The position numbers and the translations under genes are program-made. 20,236 bases of DNA, taken from an uncultured Candidatus Soleaferrea sp. (GTDB taxonomy: Bacteria; Bacillota; Clostridia; Oscillospirales; Ruminococcaceae). The DNA lies in contig CAKTAG010000014.1 of assembly GCA_934527325.1 (NCBI GenBank), forward strand, positions 1 through 20,236, read 5' to 3'. The notes under the pieces are model-generated. The model was not told where the DNA came from. It saw only the letters and a program-made list of their open reading frames with translations, and ran no database searches. Position 1 is the stretch's first letter; every line of letters starts with the position of its first letter. Of the stretch, positions 8,039 through 16,554 are shown piece by piece.

Positions 8039-8192
8039 TACAAAAACGAAAATTTTTTTATTTTTCTAGAATTTCTAAATTTTTACATATAAACTCCCCC
8101 TTTTGTAGATTTCGGTTACTTACCTCATCTATTTAAGAGGGAGGATATAAAAACAGCAACTTAAATTTAACTATAAACTATATTTGCCAAGG

Positions 8193-9713
8193 TTAATCAA
8201 CATATGCATCAGATGTATAACCTTTCATTCGCTTTTCACCTACTGCATAGGTACTGTCTGCTTCATGATTAAAAACTGTAATTTTATACTGCCATGTATT
8301 TGTATTACCACCAACATTATTACTAAATCTATCTTGCGTATACTCAGTATTTTCAGCCATTTTTTCGTATACTGTATACCTTCCGTTTTCTTCCTTAGCG
8401 TAGTTACCATTCTTGCTGTTTACTATGAATGTTCGCCTACCGCGGGTATATCTTTCACCTCTTTTAGTACAACCTGTGTATACTTTATACAATACAAATG
8501 TTGGGTCACCTCTCAAATCACCACTATTGCCATTATCTTCCCAAATTTTGTTTACAGTTAACGTTTTAGGTTTACAATTACAATGTATTTCTGCACTAGT
8601 TAATGGGTCGTTGCCGTAAGAAGAAGATATCTTCTTTTTTAACGACTCCCAATATACTTCAGTTCCTAAGTAATAAACATCCTTTAAGGAACCACAACCA
8701 TCAAATGCATAACCATCTATACTTGTTACACTATTTGGTATTATTACACTTTTTAATGATGTGCAATTATAAAATGCATAACCACCTATACTTGTTACAC
8801 TATTTGGTATTATTACACTTTTTAATGATCTACACCAAAAAAATGCACTATAACCTATACTTGTTACACTATTGGGTATGGTTACACTTGTTAATGATGT
8901 GCAATAATTAAATGCATCATTACCTATACTTGTTACTGTATTTGGTATTATTACACTTGTTAATGATGTACACCTATAAAATGCATCATTACCTATACTT
9001 GTTACTGTATTTGGTATTATTACACTTTTTAATGATGTGCAATTATAAAATGCATCATTACCTATACTTGTTACTGTATTTGGTATTATTACACTTTTTA
9101 ATGATGTGCAATAATTAAATGCATCATTACCTATACTTGTTACACCTTCAGGTATTGTATAACTTGCATCCGTTTTACCTGCAGGGTAACATATTAACTG
9201 TGCTCCATCTTTGGTAAACAATACCCCATATATATCTTTATATGTTGAGTTTTTTCCATCTACTGTTATTTTTTCTAAACTACTACAATTACAAAATGCA
9301 CCATTACCTATTCTCATTACACTACTTGGTATTGTTATACTTGTTAACTTACTACACTTATAAAATGCCTTCTCACCTATAATTGTTATACCTGCTTCTA
9401 TTTTTACTTTGTTTATATCTTTAATATTTTTACCATACGAACTCATAGCCCTTTGTACAACTTCTTGAGTTATCTCTCCTTTAGTTTTGTCATCACCCCC
9501 GATTTTAGAAATTGTTAAAGTACCAGTATCAAAACTATACATTACCCCATTTTCTGTATATGGCTCACCAAAGCTAGCAAAGCTAAGCAAATTTAAAAAA
9601 ACAACCAAAAATAACAGTTTAAAAAAACTGTTATTTAACTTACCTAGTTCCCCCCCCGATTGGGTTATTTTTACAAATTTGTTAATTATTTTTACTCTTT
9701 TTATCTTATTCAT
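8193..9713 (-). CDS. Secreted leucine-rich-repeat (BspA/LRR_5) protein with Cna-B-like C-terminus
   Basis: A 506-residue surface or secreted protein. A hydrophobic export segment (about residues 30-48, KLLFLVVFLNLLSFASFG) follows an unusually long, basic 29-residue leader. Residues 112-355 hold nine LRR_5 units of 23 residues, consensus IGxxAFxxCTSLKSVIIPNSVTS; unit 2 carries a 36-residue insertion. Residues about 382-485 (LTVNKIWEDNG, PTFVLYKV, YKITVFNHEA) resemble a Cna protein B-type beta-sandwich. No LPXTG motif or terminal anchor helix is seen, so attachment is unknown. BspA-like proteins bind host or microbial surfaces and extracellular matrix; adhesion is the inferred role. The ribosome site GAGGGG lies before the ATG and a near-consensus promoter lies about 100 nt upstream. 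The gene is monocistronic, and no convincing terminator is seen downstream. Confidence 0.9.
   Translation of the reverse strand: MNKIKRVKIINKFVKITQSGGELGKLNNSFFKLLFLVVFLNLLSFASFGEPYTENGVMYSFDTGTLTISKIGGDDKTKGEITQEVVQRAMSSYGKNIKDINKVKIEAGITIIGEKAFYKCSKLTSITIPSSVMRIGNGAFCNCSSLEKITVDGKNSTYKDIYGVLFTKDGAQLICYPAGKTDASYTIPEGVTSIGNDAFNYCTSLKSVIIPNTVTSIGNDAFYNCTSLKSVIIPNTVTSIGNDAFYRCTSLTSVIIPNTVTSIGNDAFNYCTSLTSVTIPNSVTSIGYSAFFWCRSLKSVIIPNSVTSIGGYAFYNCTSLKSVIIPNSVTSIDGYAFDGCGSLKDVYYLGTEVYWESLKKKISSSYGNDPLTSAEIHCNCKPKTLTVNKIWEDNGNSGDLRGDPTFVLYKVYTGCTKRGERYTRGRRTFIVNSKNGNYAKEENGRYTVYEKMAENTEYTQDRFSNNVGGNTNTWQYKITVFNHEADSTYAVGEKRMKGYTSDAYVD
8721..9134 (-). repeat. Six near-identical 69-bp coding tandem repeats (LRR units 3-8)
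   Basis: Residues 194-331 of the LRR protein are six in-phase 23-residue units. Long stretches such as TTACCTATACTTGTTAC and GGTATTATTACACTT recur almost unchanged at DNA level, with differences mainly in the AF-xx-C positions. The outer units (1, 2 and 9) are more diverged. This pattern suggests recent expansion or homogenisation of the core. Confidence 0.9.
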
Positions 9714-9808
9714 TTTACTTACCCCTCAACAATAAAATTAACGGCTTTTTTGCACTACATGCCCCCTTTGCACCAACTCTGCCAACCTTAAAATATTCTA
9801 TTAACAAT

Positions 9809-9837
9809 ATTATAACACGCAAGCAATTATTTTTCAA
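9809..9837 (-). promoter_or_regulatory. Sigma-A promoter of the LRR gene
   Basis: On the minus strand there is TTGAAA (9837-9832), a 17-nt spacer and TATAAT (9814-9809), giving a leader of about 90 nt before ATG 9713. Confidence 0.75.
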
Positions 9838-10188
9838 CATATATTTGTGCAAAATATATTATTTTTTTTAACATCGAATAAAACAAATAGCAAATAATTA
9901 GTTTTATGTCATTTTCAACCATGTTTTACTAGTGTCTTTTTATAATCACTTTTTTTGCATCATACCATATTTTTCTTTTATCATTTCATTTTTATTCGCA
10001 AGCCGATTTGCACTGCAAAGTTTAACTTATCCCTTGATTTTGTGTTACAAAAGTGGTAGACTTATTAAGGTAAACAATAGTCAGTTGTAAGTGATTATAA
10101 TTTTTATAAATGTGTACAAAACTACTTGCTCTACCATTGGTTACGTTACAATATGTTAATTAATTACTAGAAAGGATGCTAAATTGTT
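9838..10188 (+). other. Intergenic region upstream of nifJ, presumably holding its promoter
   Basis: No gene is seen here. It separates the divergent LRR and nifJ genes. A weak candidate promoter for nifJ is TTGATT (10034-10039), a 17-nt spacer and TAGACT; other AT-rich -10-like boxes (TACAAT near 10150) lack a well-placed -35. GAAAGGA at about 10171-10177 is the nifJ ribosome site. No recognisable riboswitch is seen. Confidence 0.4.
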
Positions 10189-13100
10189 ATGTCAAGAAAA
10201 ATGAAAACTATGGATGGAAATACCGCCACAGCTCACGTTTCTTATGCCTTTACAGATGTGGCTGCAATATACCCTATCACTCCATCTTCAACAATGGCCG
10301 AGGCTACCGATAAATGGGCCACTGAAAACAAAAAAAATCTATTTGGCCAAAAAGTTAAAGTTGTAGAAATGCAATCCGAAGCTGGAGCTGCTGGTGCTTT
10401 ACACGGGTCTTTAAGCGCTGGTGCTTTAACTACTACTTTTACAGCTTCTCAAGGCTTATTGCTTATGATTCCAAACATGTATAAAATAGCTGGTGAAAGG
10501 TTACCTGCTGTTATTCATGTTTCTGCCAGAGCTATTGCCTCACATGCATTATCTATTTTTGGTGACCACTCCGACGTTTACGCTTGTAGGCAAACTGGTT
10601 TTGCTATGCTTTGTTCTAGCAATGTTCAAGAATGTATGGATTTAGCTGCCGTTGCACATCTTGCTGCTATAAAAGGTAGCTTACCATTTTTACACTTCTT
10701 TGATGGCTTTAGAACATCACATGAAATTCAAAAAATTGAAATGTGGTCTAACGAAGATCTAGCAGATATGGCTGATATGGATGCAATTGAAAAATTTAGA
10801 AAAAGAGCTTTAAATCCATCTAAACCAGTTTTACGTGGCACAGCTCAAAATCCAGATATATTCTTCCAAACAAGAGAAGCTTGCAACCAATATTACGATG
10901 CTATTCCTTCTATAGTAGAAAATTACATGGATTTAGTAAACAAAAAAATAAACACTAACTATAAATTATTTAATTACTATGGCGCACCAGATGCAGAAAA
11001 TATTATTATAGCTATGGGCAGTGTTTGCGATACAATAGAAGAAACTATAGATTACCTAAACAATAACGGCAATAAAGTAGGGGTAATAAAAGTTAGGTTA
11101 TACAGACCTTTTTCTATTAAACATCTATTAAACGCTATTCCAAAAACAACAAAATACATTACGGTTTTAGATAGAACTAAAGAACCTGGTTCTATAGGCG
11201 AACCTTTATATCTAGATGTTGCACTAGCTGTTAAAGGTACTAATTTTGAAAAATTACCTATGTTTTCTGGCCGGTATGGCTTAGGCTCTAAAGATACTAC
11301 ACCAGCTCAGATTATAGCAATTTATAACAACGCATCATCAGCCAACCCAAAAACAAGGTTCACTGTTGGAATTACAGATGATGTTACAAAATTATCACTA
11401 GAAGTTACAGAAACCAACATAGATACTACCCCAAAAGGAACAACCAGCTGTAAATTTTGGGGGCTAGGCTCAGATGGAACAGTTGGCGCTAATAAAAACT
11501 CTATTAAAATTATTGGCGACCATACCGATATGTATGTTCAAGCTTATTTTGCATACGATTCTAAAAAATCTGGCGGAGTTACCATTTCTCACTTAAGATT
11601 TGGCCACACACCTATAAAATCTACTTACTTTGTTAACAAAGCTGATTTTGTAGCCTGCCATAATCCATCATACATTAAAAAATATAATATGGTTCAAGAC
11701 CTTAAAAAAGGCGGTACATTTTTATTAAACTGCAGTTGGAACGAAAAAGAAATTGAAACAAACCTACCAGCAAGCGCAAAAAGATTTATGGCAGAAAATG
11801 ATATAAAATTCTATGTTATAGATGGCCTTAAAATTGCAAAAGAAATTGGCTTAGGTGGCAGAATAAACACTATTTTACAATCTGCATTTTTTAACCTCTC
11901 TGGCGTTATTAATACCCAAGACGCTGTAAAATACATGAAAGATGCTGCAACAACTTCTTATATGAAAAAAGGTCCTGCTATTGTTGAAATGAACCACGCT
12001 GCAATAGAAAAAGGAATATCTGGCGCAAAAAGAATAGAAGTTCCTGAAAGCTGGAAAAATGCAACCGAAGATAACCAAATTAACGTTGTTAACGGCCAAA
12101 ACAAAGCTCTTGTAGATTTTGTAAATAACATCCAAATACCTGTTAATAACCAAGAAGGTGACCGTTTACCAGTTTCTACATTACTGAGTATTTCTGATGG
12201 AACTGTACCTCAAGGTTCTGCTGCTTACGAAAAACGAGGTATTGCTACAGATGTTCCATGTTGGATGAATGAAAATTGCATACAATGCAACCTATGTTCA
12301 TATGTTTGCCCACACGCTGTTATAAGGCCTTTTGTTTTAACTGAGGAGGAAGCAAAAAATGCACCTGAAGGTACTAAGTTTATTGATATGTTAGGTATGC
12401 CTGGATACAAATTCGCTATAGCAATTTCTGCAATGGATTGTACTGGTTGCGGCGTTTGTACCACTGTTTGCCCTGGTAAAAAAGGCGAAAAAGCTTTAAC
12501 AATGAACAGTTTAGATTCACAAATTAAGGAACAAAAAATATTCGATTATTGCTTAACATTACCAGAAAAAGAAGATGTATTTAAAAAATTCAGCGAAACA
12601 ACAATTAAAGGTAGCCAATTTAAACAACCTTTATTAGAATTTTCTGGCGCATGTGCAGGTTGCGGCGAACCACCTTACGCAAAATTAGCAACCCAACTGT
12701 TTGGTGATAGAATGTACATTGCAAATGCAACTGGGTGCTCATCAATTTGGGCAGGTTCTTCCCCTTCAACTCCATATACAACAAATAAAAACGGTGAAGG
12801 GCCAGCTTGGGCTAATTCGTTGTTCGAAGATAACGCAGAATTTGGTTACGGAATATATTTAGCACAACAAACTTTAAGAAACAGGTTAATTGAAAATGTA
12901 AAAACTTTAGCTGCTAACGCACCAGCAGATAAAAAACAAGTTATTGATGAATATCTTTCAACTTTAGATGATTCTAAAGCTAACAAAGTAGCAACCAATA
13001 AATTAATAAGCGCTCTTAGCAATTGTGCTTGCAATTGTAGCAAAGAATGTAAAGAAATTTTAAACAACAAAGAATTTTTATCTAAAAAATCTGTATGGAT

Positions 13101-13740
13101 TTTTGGTGGTGATGGATGGGCTTACGATATTGGTTTTGGCGGCTTAGACCATGTTATAGCATCTGGCGAAAATGTAAACATTTTAGTATTTGATACTGAA
13201 GTTTATTCGAATACAGGTGGTCAATCATCTAAATCTACACCAACAGGTGCAATTGCTCAGTTTGCTGCAGCAGGTAAAGAGGTTAAGAAAAAGGATCTTG
13301 CTTCTATAGCAATGAGCTACGGGTACGTTTATGTAGCACAAGTAGCTTTAGGTGCAGATTACAACCAATGCATAAAAGCATTTAACGAAGCTGAAAGTTA
13401 CAATGGCCCTTCTATAATAATTGCGTATGCACCATGTATTAACCATGGAATAAAAGGTGGCTTATTTAACGCTCAAACAGAAGTTAAAAATGCAGTTGCT
13501 GCTGGTTATTGGCATTTATTTAGGTTTGACCCTAGGTTAAAACTAGAGGGTAAAAACCCATTCCAGTTAGATAGTAAAGCACCAACAGCTAGCTATAAAG
13601 ATTTTATAAATAATGAATCTAGATATAATTCTTTAGCTAGATTTTACCCAGATAGAGCAGAAGAGTTATTTACTAACGCTGAAAAATCTGCAACAGATAG
13701 ATATGAATATTTATTAAGACTTTCAAAGCTATATGAATAA
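10189..13740 (+). CDS. nifJ: Pyruvate:ferredoxin (flavodoxin) oxidoreductase
   Basis: A full-length, 1183-residue homodimeric PFOR that converts pyruvate and CoA to acetyl-CoA and CO2 and reduces ferredoxin in the cytoplasm. All domains are fused in the usual order. The N-terminal pyruvate/TPP domain carries YPITPSS (28-34). The CoA-binding and transketolase-like domains follow. A 2x[4Fe-4S] ferredoxin domain has C697, C700, C703, C707 and C751, C754, C757, C761. The TPP domain has GDGWAYDIGFGG (from 975) and NTGGQSSKS. The proximal cluster ligands are C822, C825, C850 and C1083, matching the spacing in characterised PFORs. The ATG is preceded by AAAGGA. It is monocistronic, with hairpins after the stop, and indicates strictly anaerobic, ferredoxin-based energy metabolism. 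Confidence 0.98.
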   Translation: MSRKMKTMDGNTATAHVSYAFTDVAAIYPITPSSTMAEATDKWATENKKNLFGQKVKVVEMQSEAGAAGALHGSLSAGALTTTFTASQGLLLMIPNMYKIAGERLPAVIHVSARAIASHALSIFGDHSDVYACRQTGFAMLCSSNVQECMDLAAVAHLAAIKGSLPFLHFFDGFRTSHEIQKIEMWSNEDLADMADMDAIEKFRKRALNPSKPVLRGTAQNPDIFFQTREACNQYYDAIPSIVENYMDLVNKKINTNYKLFNYYGAPDAENIIIAMGSVCDTIEETIDYLNNNGNKVGVIKVRLYRPFSIKHLLNAIPKTTKYITVLDRTKEPGSIGEPLYLDVALAVKGTNFEKLPMFSGRYGLGSKDTTPAQIIAIYNNASSANPKTRFTVGITDDVTKLSLEVTETNIDTTPKGTTSCKFWGLGSDGTVGANKNSIKIIGDHTDMYVQAYFAYDSKKSGGVTISHLRFGHTPIKSTYFVNKADFVACHNPSYIKKYNMVQDLKKGGTFLLNCSWNEKEIETNLPASAKRFMAENDIKFYVIDGLKIAKEIGLGGRINTILQSAFFNLSGVINTQDAVKYMKDAATTSYMKKGPAIVEMNHAAIEKGISGAKRIEVPESWKNATEDNQINVVNGQNKALVDFVNNIQIPVNNQEGDRLPVSTLLSISDGTVPQGSAAYEKRGIATDVPCWMNENCIQCNLCSYVCPHAVIRPFVLTEEEAKNAPEGTKFIDMLGMPGYKFAIAISAMDCTGCGVCTTVCPGKKGEKALTMNSLDSQIKEQKIFDYCLTLPEKEDVFKKFSETTIKGSQFKQPLLEFSGACAGCGEPPYAKLATQLFGDRMYIANATGCSSIWAGSSPSTPYTTNKNGEGPAWANSLFEDNAEFGYGIYLAQQTLRNRLIENVKTLAANAPADKKQVIDEYLSTLDDSKANKVATNKLISALSNCACNCSKECKEILNNKEFLSKKSVWIFGGDGWAYDIGFGGLDHVIASGENVNILVFDTEVYSNTGGQSSKSTPTGAIAQFAAAGKEVKKKDLASIAMSYGYVYVAQVALGADYNQCIKAFNEAESYNGPSIIIAYAPCINHGIKGGLFNAQTEVKNAVAAGYWHLFRFDPRLKLEGKNPFQLDSKAPTASYKDFINNESRYNSLARFYPDRAEELFTNAEKSATDRYEYLLRLSKLYE

Positions 13741-13764
13741 AGCAGATGTTTAACGTGGAACATT

Positions 13765-13794
13765 TTTTACTAGCTACATAAGTAGCTAGTAAAA
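13765..13794 (+). repeat. Inverted repeat (hairpin) just after nifJ
   Basis: A perfect 13-bp stem TTTTACTAGCTAC/GTAGCTAGTAAAA with a 4-nt loop, 25 nt after the nifJ stop. No U-tract follows on the plus strand, so alone it is a poor terminator; it may protect the 3' end of the mRNA or pause polymerase before the next hairpin. Confidence 0.7.
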
Positions 13795-13818
13795 TTATGT
13801 TGCTTACTTGATATTTAA

Positions 13819-13864
13819 GGGGCCGTAGTAAAATGATTTTTAAAAATCATTTTACTACGGCCCC
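13819..13864 (+). terminator. Long perfect-palindrome terminator of nifJ
   Basis: A 46-nt uninterrupted palindrome: a 23-nt arm beginning GGGGCCGTAGTAAAATG and its exact complement, with no spacer, followed by TATTTATTTTTTT. It acts as the plus-strand terminator. On the minus side it lies about 90 nt past the convergent deacylase gene but lacks a T-run there. Confidence 0.85.
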
Positions 13865-13955
13865 TATTTATTTTTTTACAACTATGTTATTTTATTTAAA
13901 ATACAACTAGTTTTGCAATTTAAAATTGTTTTAAAATTAAAAATTTTTTATAGAA

Positions 13956-14438
13956 TTATATTTTTACAAATTCAGCTTTGTTTCCATAATTTTTAATTAA
14001 ATTCATTAAATCGTCTGAGTGCACCCAAACAGTTGCAGTATTGTTATTTGGATGCACACCAATTTTATTACCTAAAAATTCTAAATCTAAATAAAAATGC
14101 ACTATATGTTCAACATCATTTAATATGCCAAAAGGCGATACAGAACCAGGAGTTAACCCCATAATTTTATACAGATCTTCAAAAGAAGCAAATGAAAGTG
14201 CTCCAAGACCATACTTTTTTCTAAACTCTTTTAAATTTACTCGCTTATCACCTTTTACAGTAATTAGGTAGTAATTACATTTTTTATTATCTTTTAAAAA
14301 CAAGTTTTTTGCACAACATTCAGGGTAAGGTAATTCAACCGTGCACAATTCTTCCATATTGTAAACTTTCTTGTGTTCTGTTACCTCATACGAAATATTT
14401 TGTTCCTCCAAATATTTATAGATTTCTGCCTTATCCAT
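13956..14438 (-). CDS. Prolyl-tRNA editing-type deacylase (ProX/YbaK family)
   Basis: A 160-residue stand-alone editing protein of the prolyl-tRNA synthetase-associated domain family. Members hydrolyse Ala-tRNA(Pro), correcting a ProRS mistake, in the cytoplasm. Supporting features are the HKKVYNMEEL entry, the conserved lysine in CAKNLFLKD (K44) as the expected substrate-binding lysine, TVKGDKRVNLKEF, and the diagnostic GLTPGSVSPFGI (94-105) and IGVHPNNNTATVWV (126-139) strands. Length matches ProX rather than the longer ProRS insert. The ribosome site AAGGGAAAAGG precedes the ATG. It lies 63 nt downstream of the amide hydrolase with no obvious promoter between, so it may be co-transcribed. 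The exact mischarged substrate cannot be told from sequence. Confidence 0.88.
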   Translation of the reverse strand: MDKAEIYKYLEEQNISYEVTEHKKVYNMEELCTVELPYPECCAKNLFLKDNKKCNYYLITVKGDKRVNLKEFRKKYGLGALSFASFEDLYKIMGLTPGSVSPFGILNDVEHIVHFYLDLEFLGNKIGVHPNNNTATVWVHSDDLMNLIKNYGNKAEFVKI

Positions 14439-14501
14439 TACCTTTTCCCTTCTAAAAAATCCTCTTTATTAAAAGCATAAAAATTTTACATAATTCTTAA
14501 T

Positions 14502-15593
14502 TTACTTCAACAACTGTAATTCATTTGTTGTAAGGTAATATTTATTTACTATATCCCAATCTCTTCTTATAGCAATTGCTGCCGATAATTCTTTTGTATT
14601 AAAAACAATCGACCATTGAGTATTGCTAGTAATATCTTTAGGGTTAGGCGCTTGTGATGCAGCCTTTAAAGCCTGCCAAGCCACATCTGTATTTAAACTT
14701 TGTTCATTTTTTTCCATTATGTCAACAATAGCATCGTAACGTTCTTTGCCGTGCCCATAAATGCCATTTTTTTGATTTGGCAATACATGCTCTTTGTACA
14801 TAATAAAAAAATTGGTAACAGCTTGCGATGGTGTAGCTACAAGTACTCTTTCTTTAGTTTTAGGGTCATACTCAACAACTCGTCCATCTCCTAAAGCATC
14901 TGTAATATAAAAATGATAATCTCTTCCACTCATAGCATGCATATCATACTTTTTAAGAAGGTTGATTGCTTCTTCTGTAGTTGCCGCTTTATCTAACACC
15001 AAACGAATAACAAGTGAAGTAGCAATAGTATTTTTTCCTGTATTTTGTTTAACTGGTTCACTATCTAAAGTTAAAACAGCAATACAAACACCCTTTTCAT
15101 TTATGCCATCTAAACATGCAAAAGGTGCACATAAGCATGCAAGTTTAGACTTTATAGAGGCATCTGCATTTTGAACTTTTAAATTATCAAGAGCACAAAA
15201 ACTTACAGACTTATACCCATTTTGTGGTGCACAATGTACTAGCATTGCAGATGTATTATTTTTAAAATCGTAGTTACGCCCCATTAAAACTGCCCCAGAT
15301 TTTTCTTTTATAGTAAAAGCACTGCAACCACCAAAATTAGGTGATTTTATAGAAATCGGCAAGTATGGTAAAGCAACCTTTGATATTAAATTCATAAAAT
15401 CTTGGTCATATTCTAACCTTTGTGATAATATTTTTTCAATATCGTAATTATACAAAACGTTCATTTTGTAAAGGTTGTAGTCGTTATAACATGTAATTTT
15501 TTTAATAGACCGCATGCTTGATATACGAGATAAATATTTACCTAATACAACCAGTAAAATAACTATAACAATAAACAAAATTTTCATCATCAT
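14502..15593 (-). CDS. Membrane-anchored Ntn hydrolase (choloylglycine hydrolase / acyltransferase C45-like)
   Basis: A 363-residue linear-amide C-N hydrolase. A single hydrophobic helix (MKILFIVIVILLVVLG) opens the protein and would anchor or export it. The fold's signature is FGGCSAF followed by LMGRNYDF: C90 is the expected N-terminal nucleophile, with R106, N107 and D109 as the conserved active-site set. Later GINEKGVCIAVL and NTQWSIVFN also fit the fold. An upstream, in-frame GTG at 15605 exists, but GGAGG at 15599-15603 overlaps it and correctly spaces ATG 15593 (ATG 15590 is also possible). The substrate could be a bile-acid conjugate, N-acyl amino acid or other amide; sequence does not decide. 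It has a consensus promoter upstream and a deacylase gene downstream. Confidence 0.82.
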   Translation of the reverse strand: MMMKILFIVIVILLVVLGKYLSRISSMRSIKKITCYNDYNLYKMNVLYNYDIEKILSQRLEYDQDFMNLISKVALPYLPISIKSPNFGGCSAFTIKEKSGAVLMGRNYDFKNNTSAMLVHCAPQNGYKSVSFCALDNLKVQNADASIKSKLACLCAPFACLDGINEKGVCIAVLTLDSEPVKQNTGKNTIATSLVIRLVLDKAATTEEAINLLKKYDMHAMSGRDYHFYITDALGDGRVVEYDPKTKERVLVATPSQAVTNFFIMYKEHVLPNQKNGIYGHGKERYDAIVDIMEKNEQSLNTDVAWQALKAASQAPNPKDITSNTQWSIVFNTKELSAAIAIRRDWDIVNKYYLTTNELQLLK

Positions 15594-15633
15594 TTTTACC
15601 TCCACATAAAACTATTGCAAACTTTACTTTATT

Positions 15634-15662
15634 ATAATATAGTATTTGTACTAACTTGTCAA
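15634..15662 (-). promoter_or_regulatory. Sigma-A promoter of the amide hydrolase gene
   Basis: On the minus strand there is a consensus TTGACA (15662-15657), a 17-nt spacer and TATTAT (15639-15634). It starts about 40 nt upstream of the coding start. Confidence 0.75.
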
Positions 15663-15731
15663 TATTTTTTTAATTTGTACAAAAAAATAGTATATAAATT
15701 ATATTATTTGCAAATAATATTAAGTATAACA

Positions 15732-15777
15732 AAAACAGAGTTCTTACTACTATTAAATAATAGAAGAGCTCTGTTTT
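15732..15777 (-). terminator. Intrinsic terminator of the ytaF-like gene
   Basis: A 9-bp outer stem AAAACAGAG/CTCTGTTTT extended by TTCTT/AAGAG (one wobble), with the minus-strand transcript ending in TTTTTGTTA. It is 17 nt after the gene's stop. Confidence 0.7.
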
Positions 15778-15794
15778 ATTATTACTAAACAAAT

Positions 15795-16424
15795 TTAAAA
15801 TAATTCTACAAACCCTAAAACAACCATTAAAATACCAGAAACTACAGATGCATACTTACCAAAAAGCCTACCAATTATATTAAAACCCATAGAAACACCT
15901 ATAACTATTGTTAATATACTTATTATAAAAGTTAGTGCTACTGTTGCTGCAATATTAACGCCCGCTAAACTTGCACTTATTCCTATACCTAAATTGTTTA
16001 TAGTTAACGCAAAAGCAAGCATAATTGTTTCTTTAAAATTTATTTTTTTTGGCAAGCAGCATAAATTTTGAACACCACATAAATCTTGCGTAGCAGATGA
16101 ATCATCGCATACAGCTTCATTTACTGGTACTGGATTTTTTTCATTTCTCTTTTTAATAACATAATCTAAAATAAAGTATATACCTATTAAAATTATCATT
16201 ACAGCACCAAGCGCCTTAGATATATACATAGGTATAATAGTAGCTATTAGTTTACCAAACATCATAGAAACTAATGTACCCAAAGATGTAACTACAGCTA
16301 TCAACAAATTAGAATAAAATGGTATTTTAGTTTTTTTCATTCCATAAGCTATACCTATAACTATATTATCTAAACAAGCTGATAAGCTAAGCAAAAAAGC
16401 TGGAAGTAATATAGAAAGTACCAT
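15795..16424 (-). CDS. ytaF: YtaF/MntP-family membrane protein (sporulation membrane protein YtaF-like)
   Basis: A 209-residue polytopic membrane protein with about six hydrophobic helices in two related halves. Each half starts with an acidic/amide pair in a helix: SACLDNIVIGIAYG (D19, N20) and LTINNLGIGISAS (N143, N144). That is the pattern of the MntP (manganese exporter) / YtaF family, and the LDN..GIAYG form is closer to YtaF. The central loop (about 91-128) is hydrophilic and carries four cysteines (C106, C116, C122, C123), which could bind metal or form disulfides; this is unusual for a transporter loop. The ribosome site AGAGGTG precedes the ATG. YtaF genes are found in spore-formers, but a sporulation role is only association; a divalent-metal export role is possible. 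Confidence 0.82.
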   Translation of the reverse strand: MVLSILLPAFLLSLSACLDNIVIGIAYGMKKTKIPFYSNLLIAVVTSLGTLVSMMFGKLIATIIPMYISKALGAVMIILIGIYFILDYVIKKRNEKNPVPVNEAVCDDSSATQDLCGVQNLCCLPKKINFKETIMLAFALTINNLGIGISASLAGVNIAATVALTFIISILTIVIGVSMGFNIIGRLFGKYASVVSGILMVVLGFVELF

Positions 16425-16554
16425 AAAAACTACACCTCTTTAATAAAACATAAAAAATATTTGAAAAACAAAAAGTAAAAATTAATCAGTTTATCAAAAT
16501 TTATTTCTATTTATTTTATGCAAAAAGTAATTTTTGTGTACTAAAATAGCTTAA

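Noticed and set aside
8080..8105. Start-stop mini-ORF (AAAGGGGGAGTTTATATGTAA on the minus strand), with a similar GGGGGCATGTAG in the LRR leader near 9760
   Set aside because: Two short coincidences in AT-rich sequence; no conserved structure or coding potential supports a regulatory uORF.
8603..9118. Plus-strand ORFs with repeated MHHYLYLLLYLVLLHF-like peptides
   Set aside because: They are antisense shadows of the 69-bp LRR repeats on the minus strand.
8721..9134. CRISPR-like array from regularly spaced repeats
   Set aside because: The 69-bp period is in frame, encodes LRR units, and has no unique spacers.
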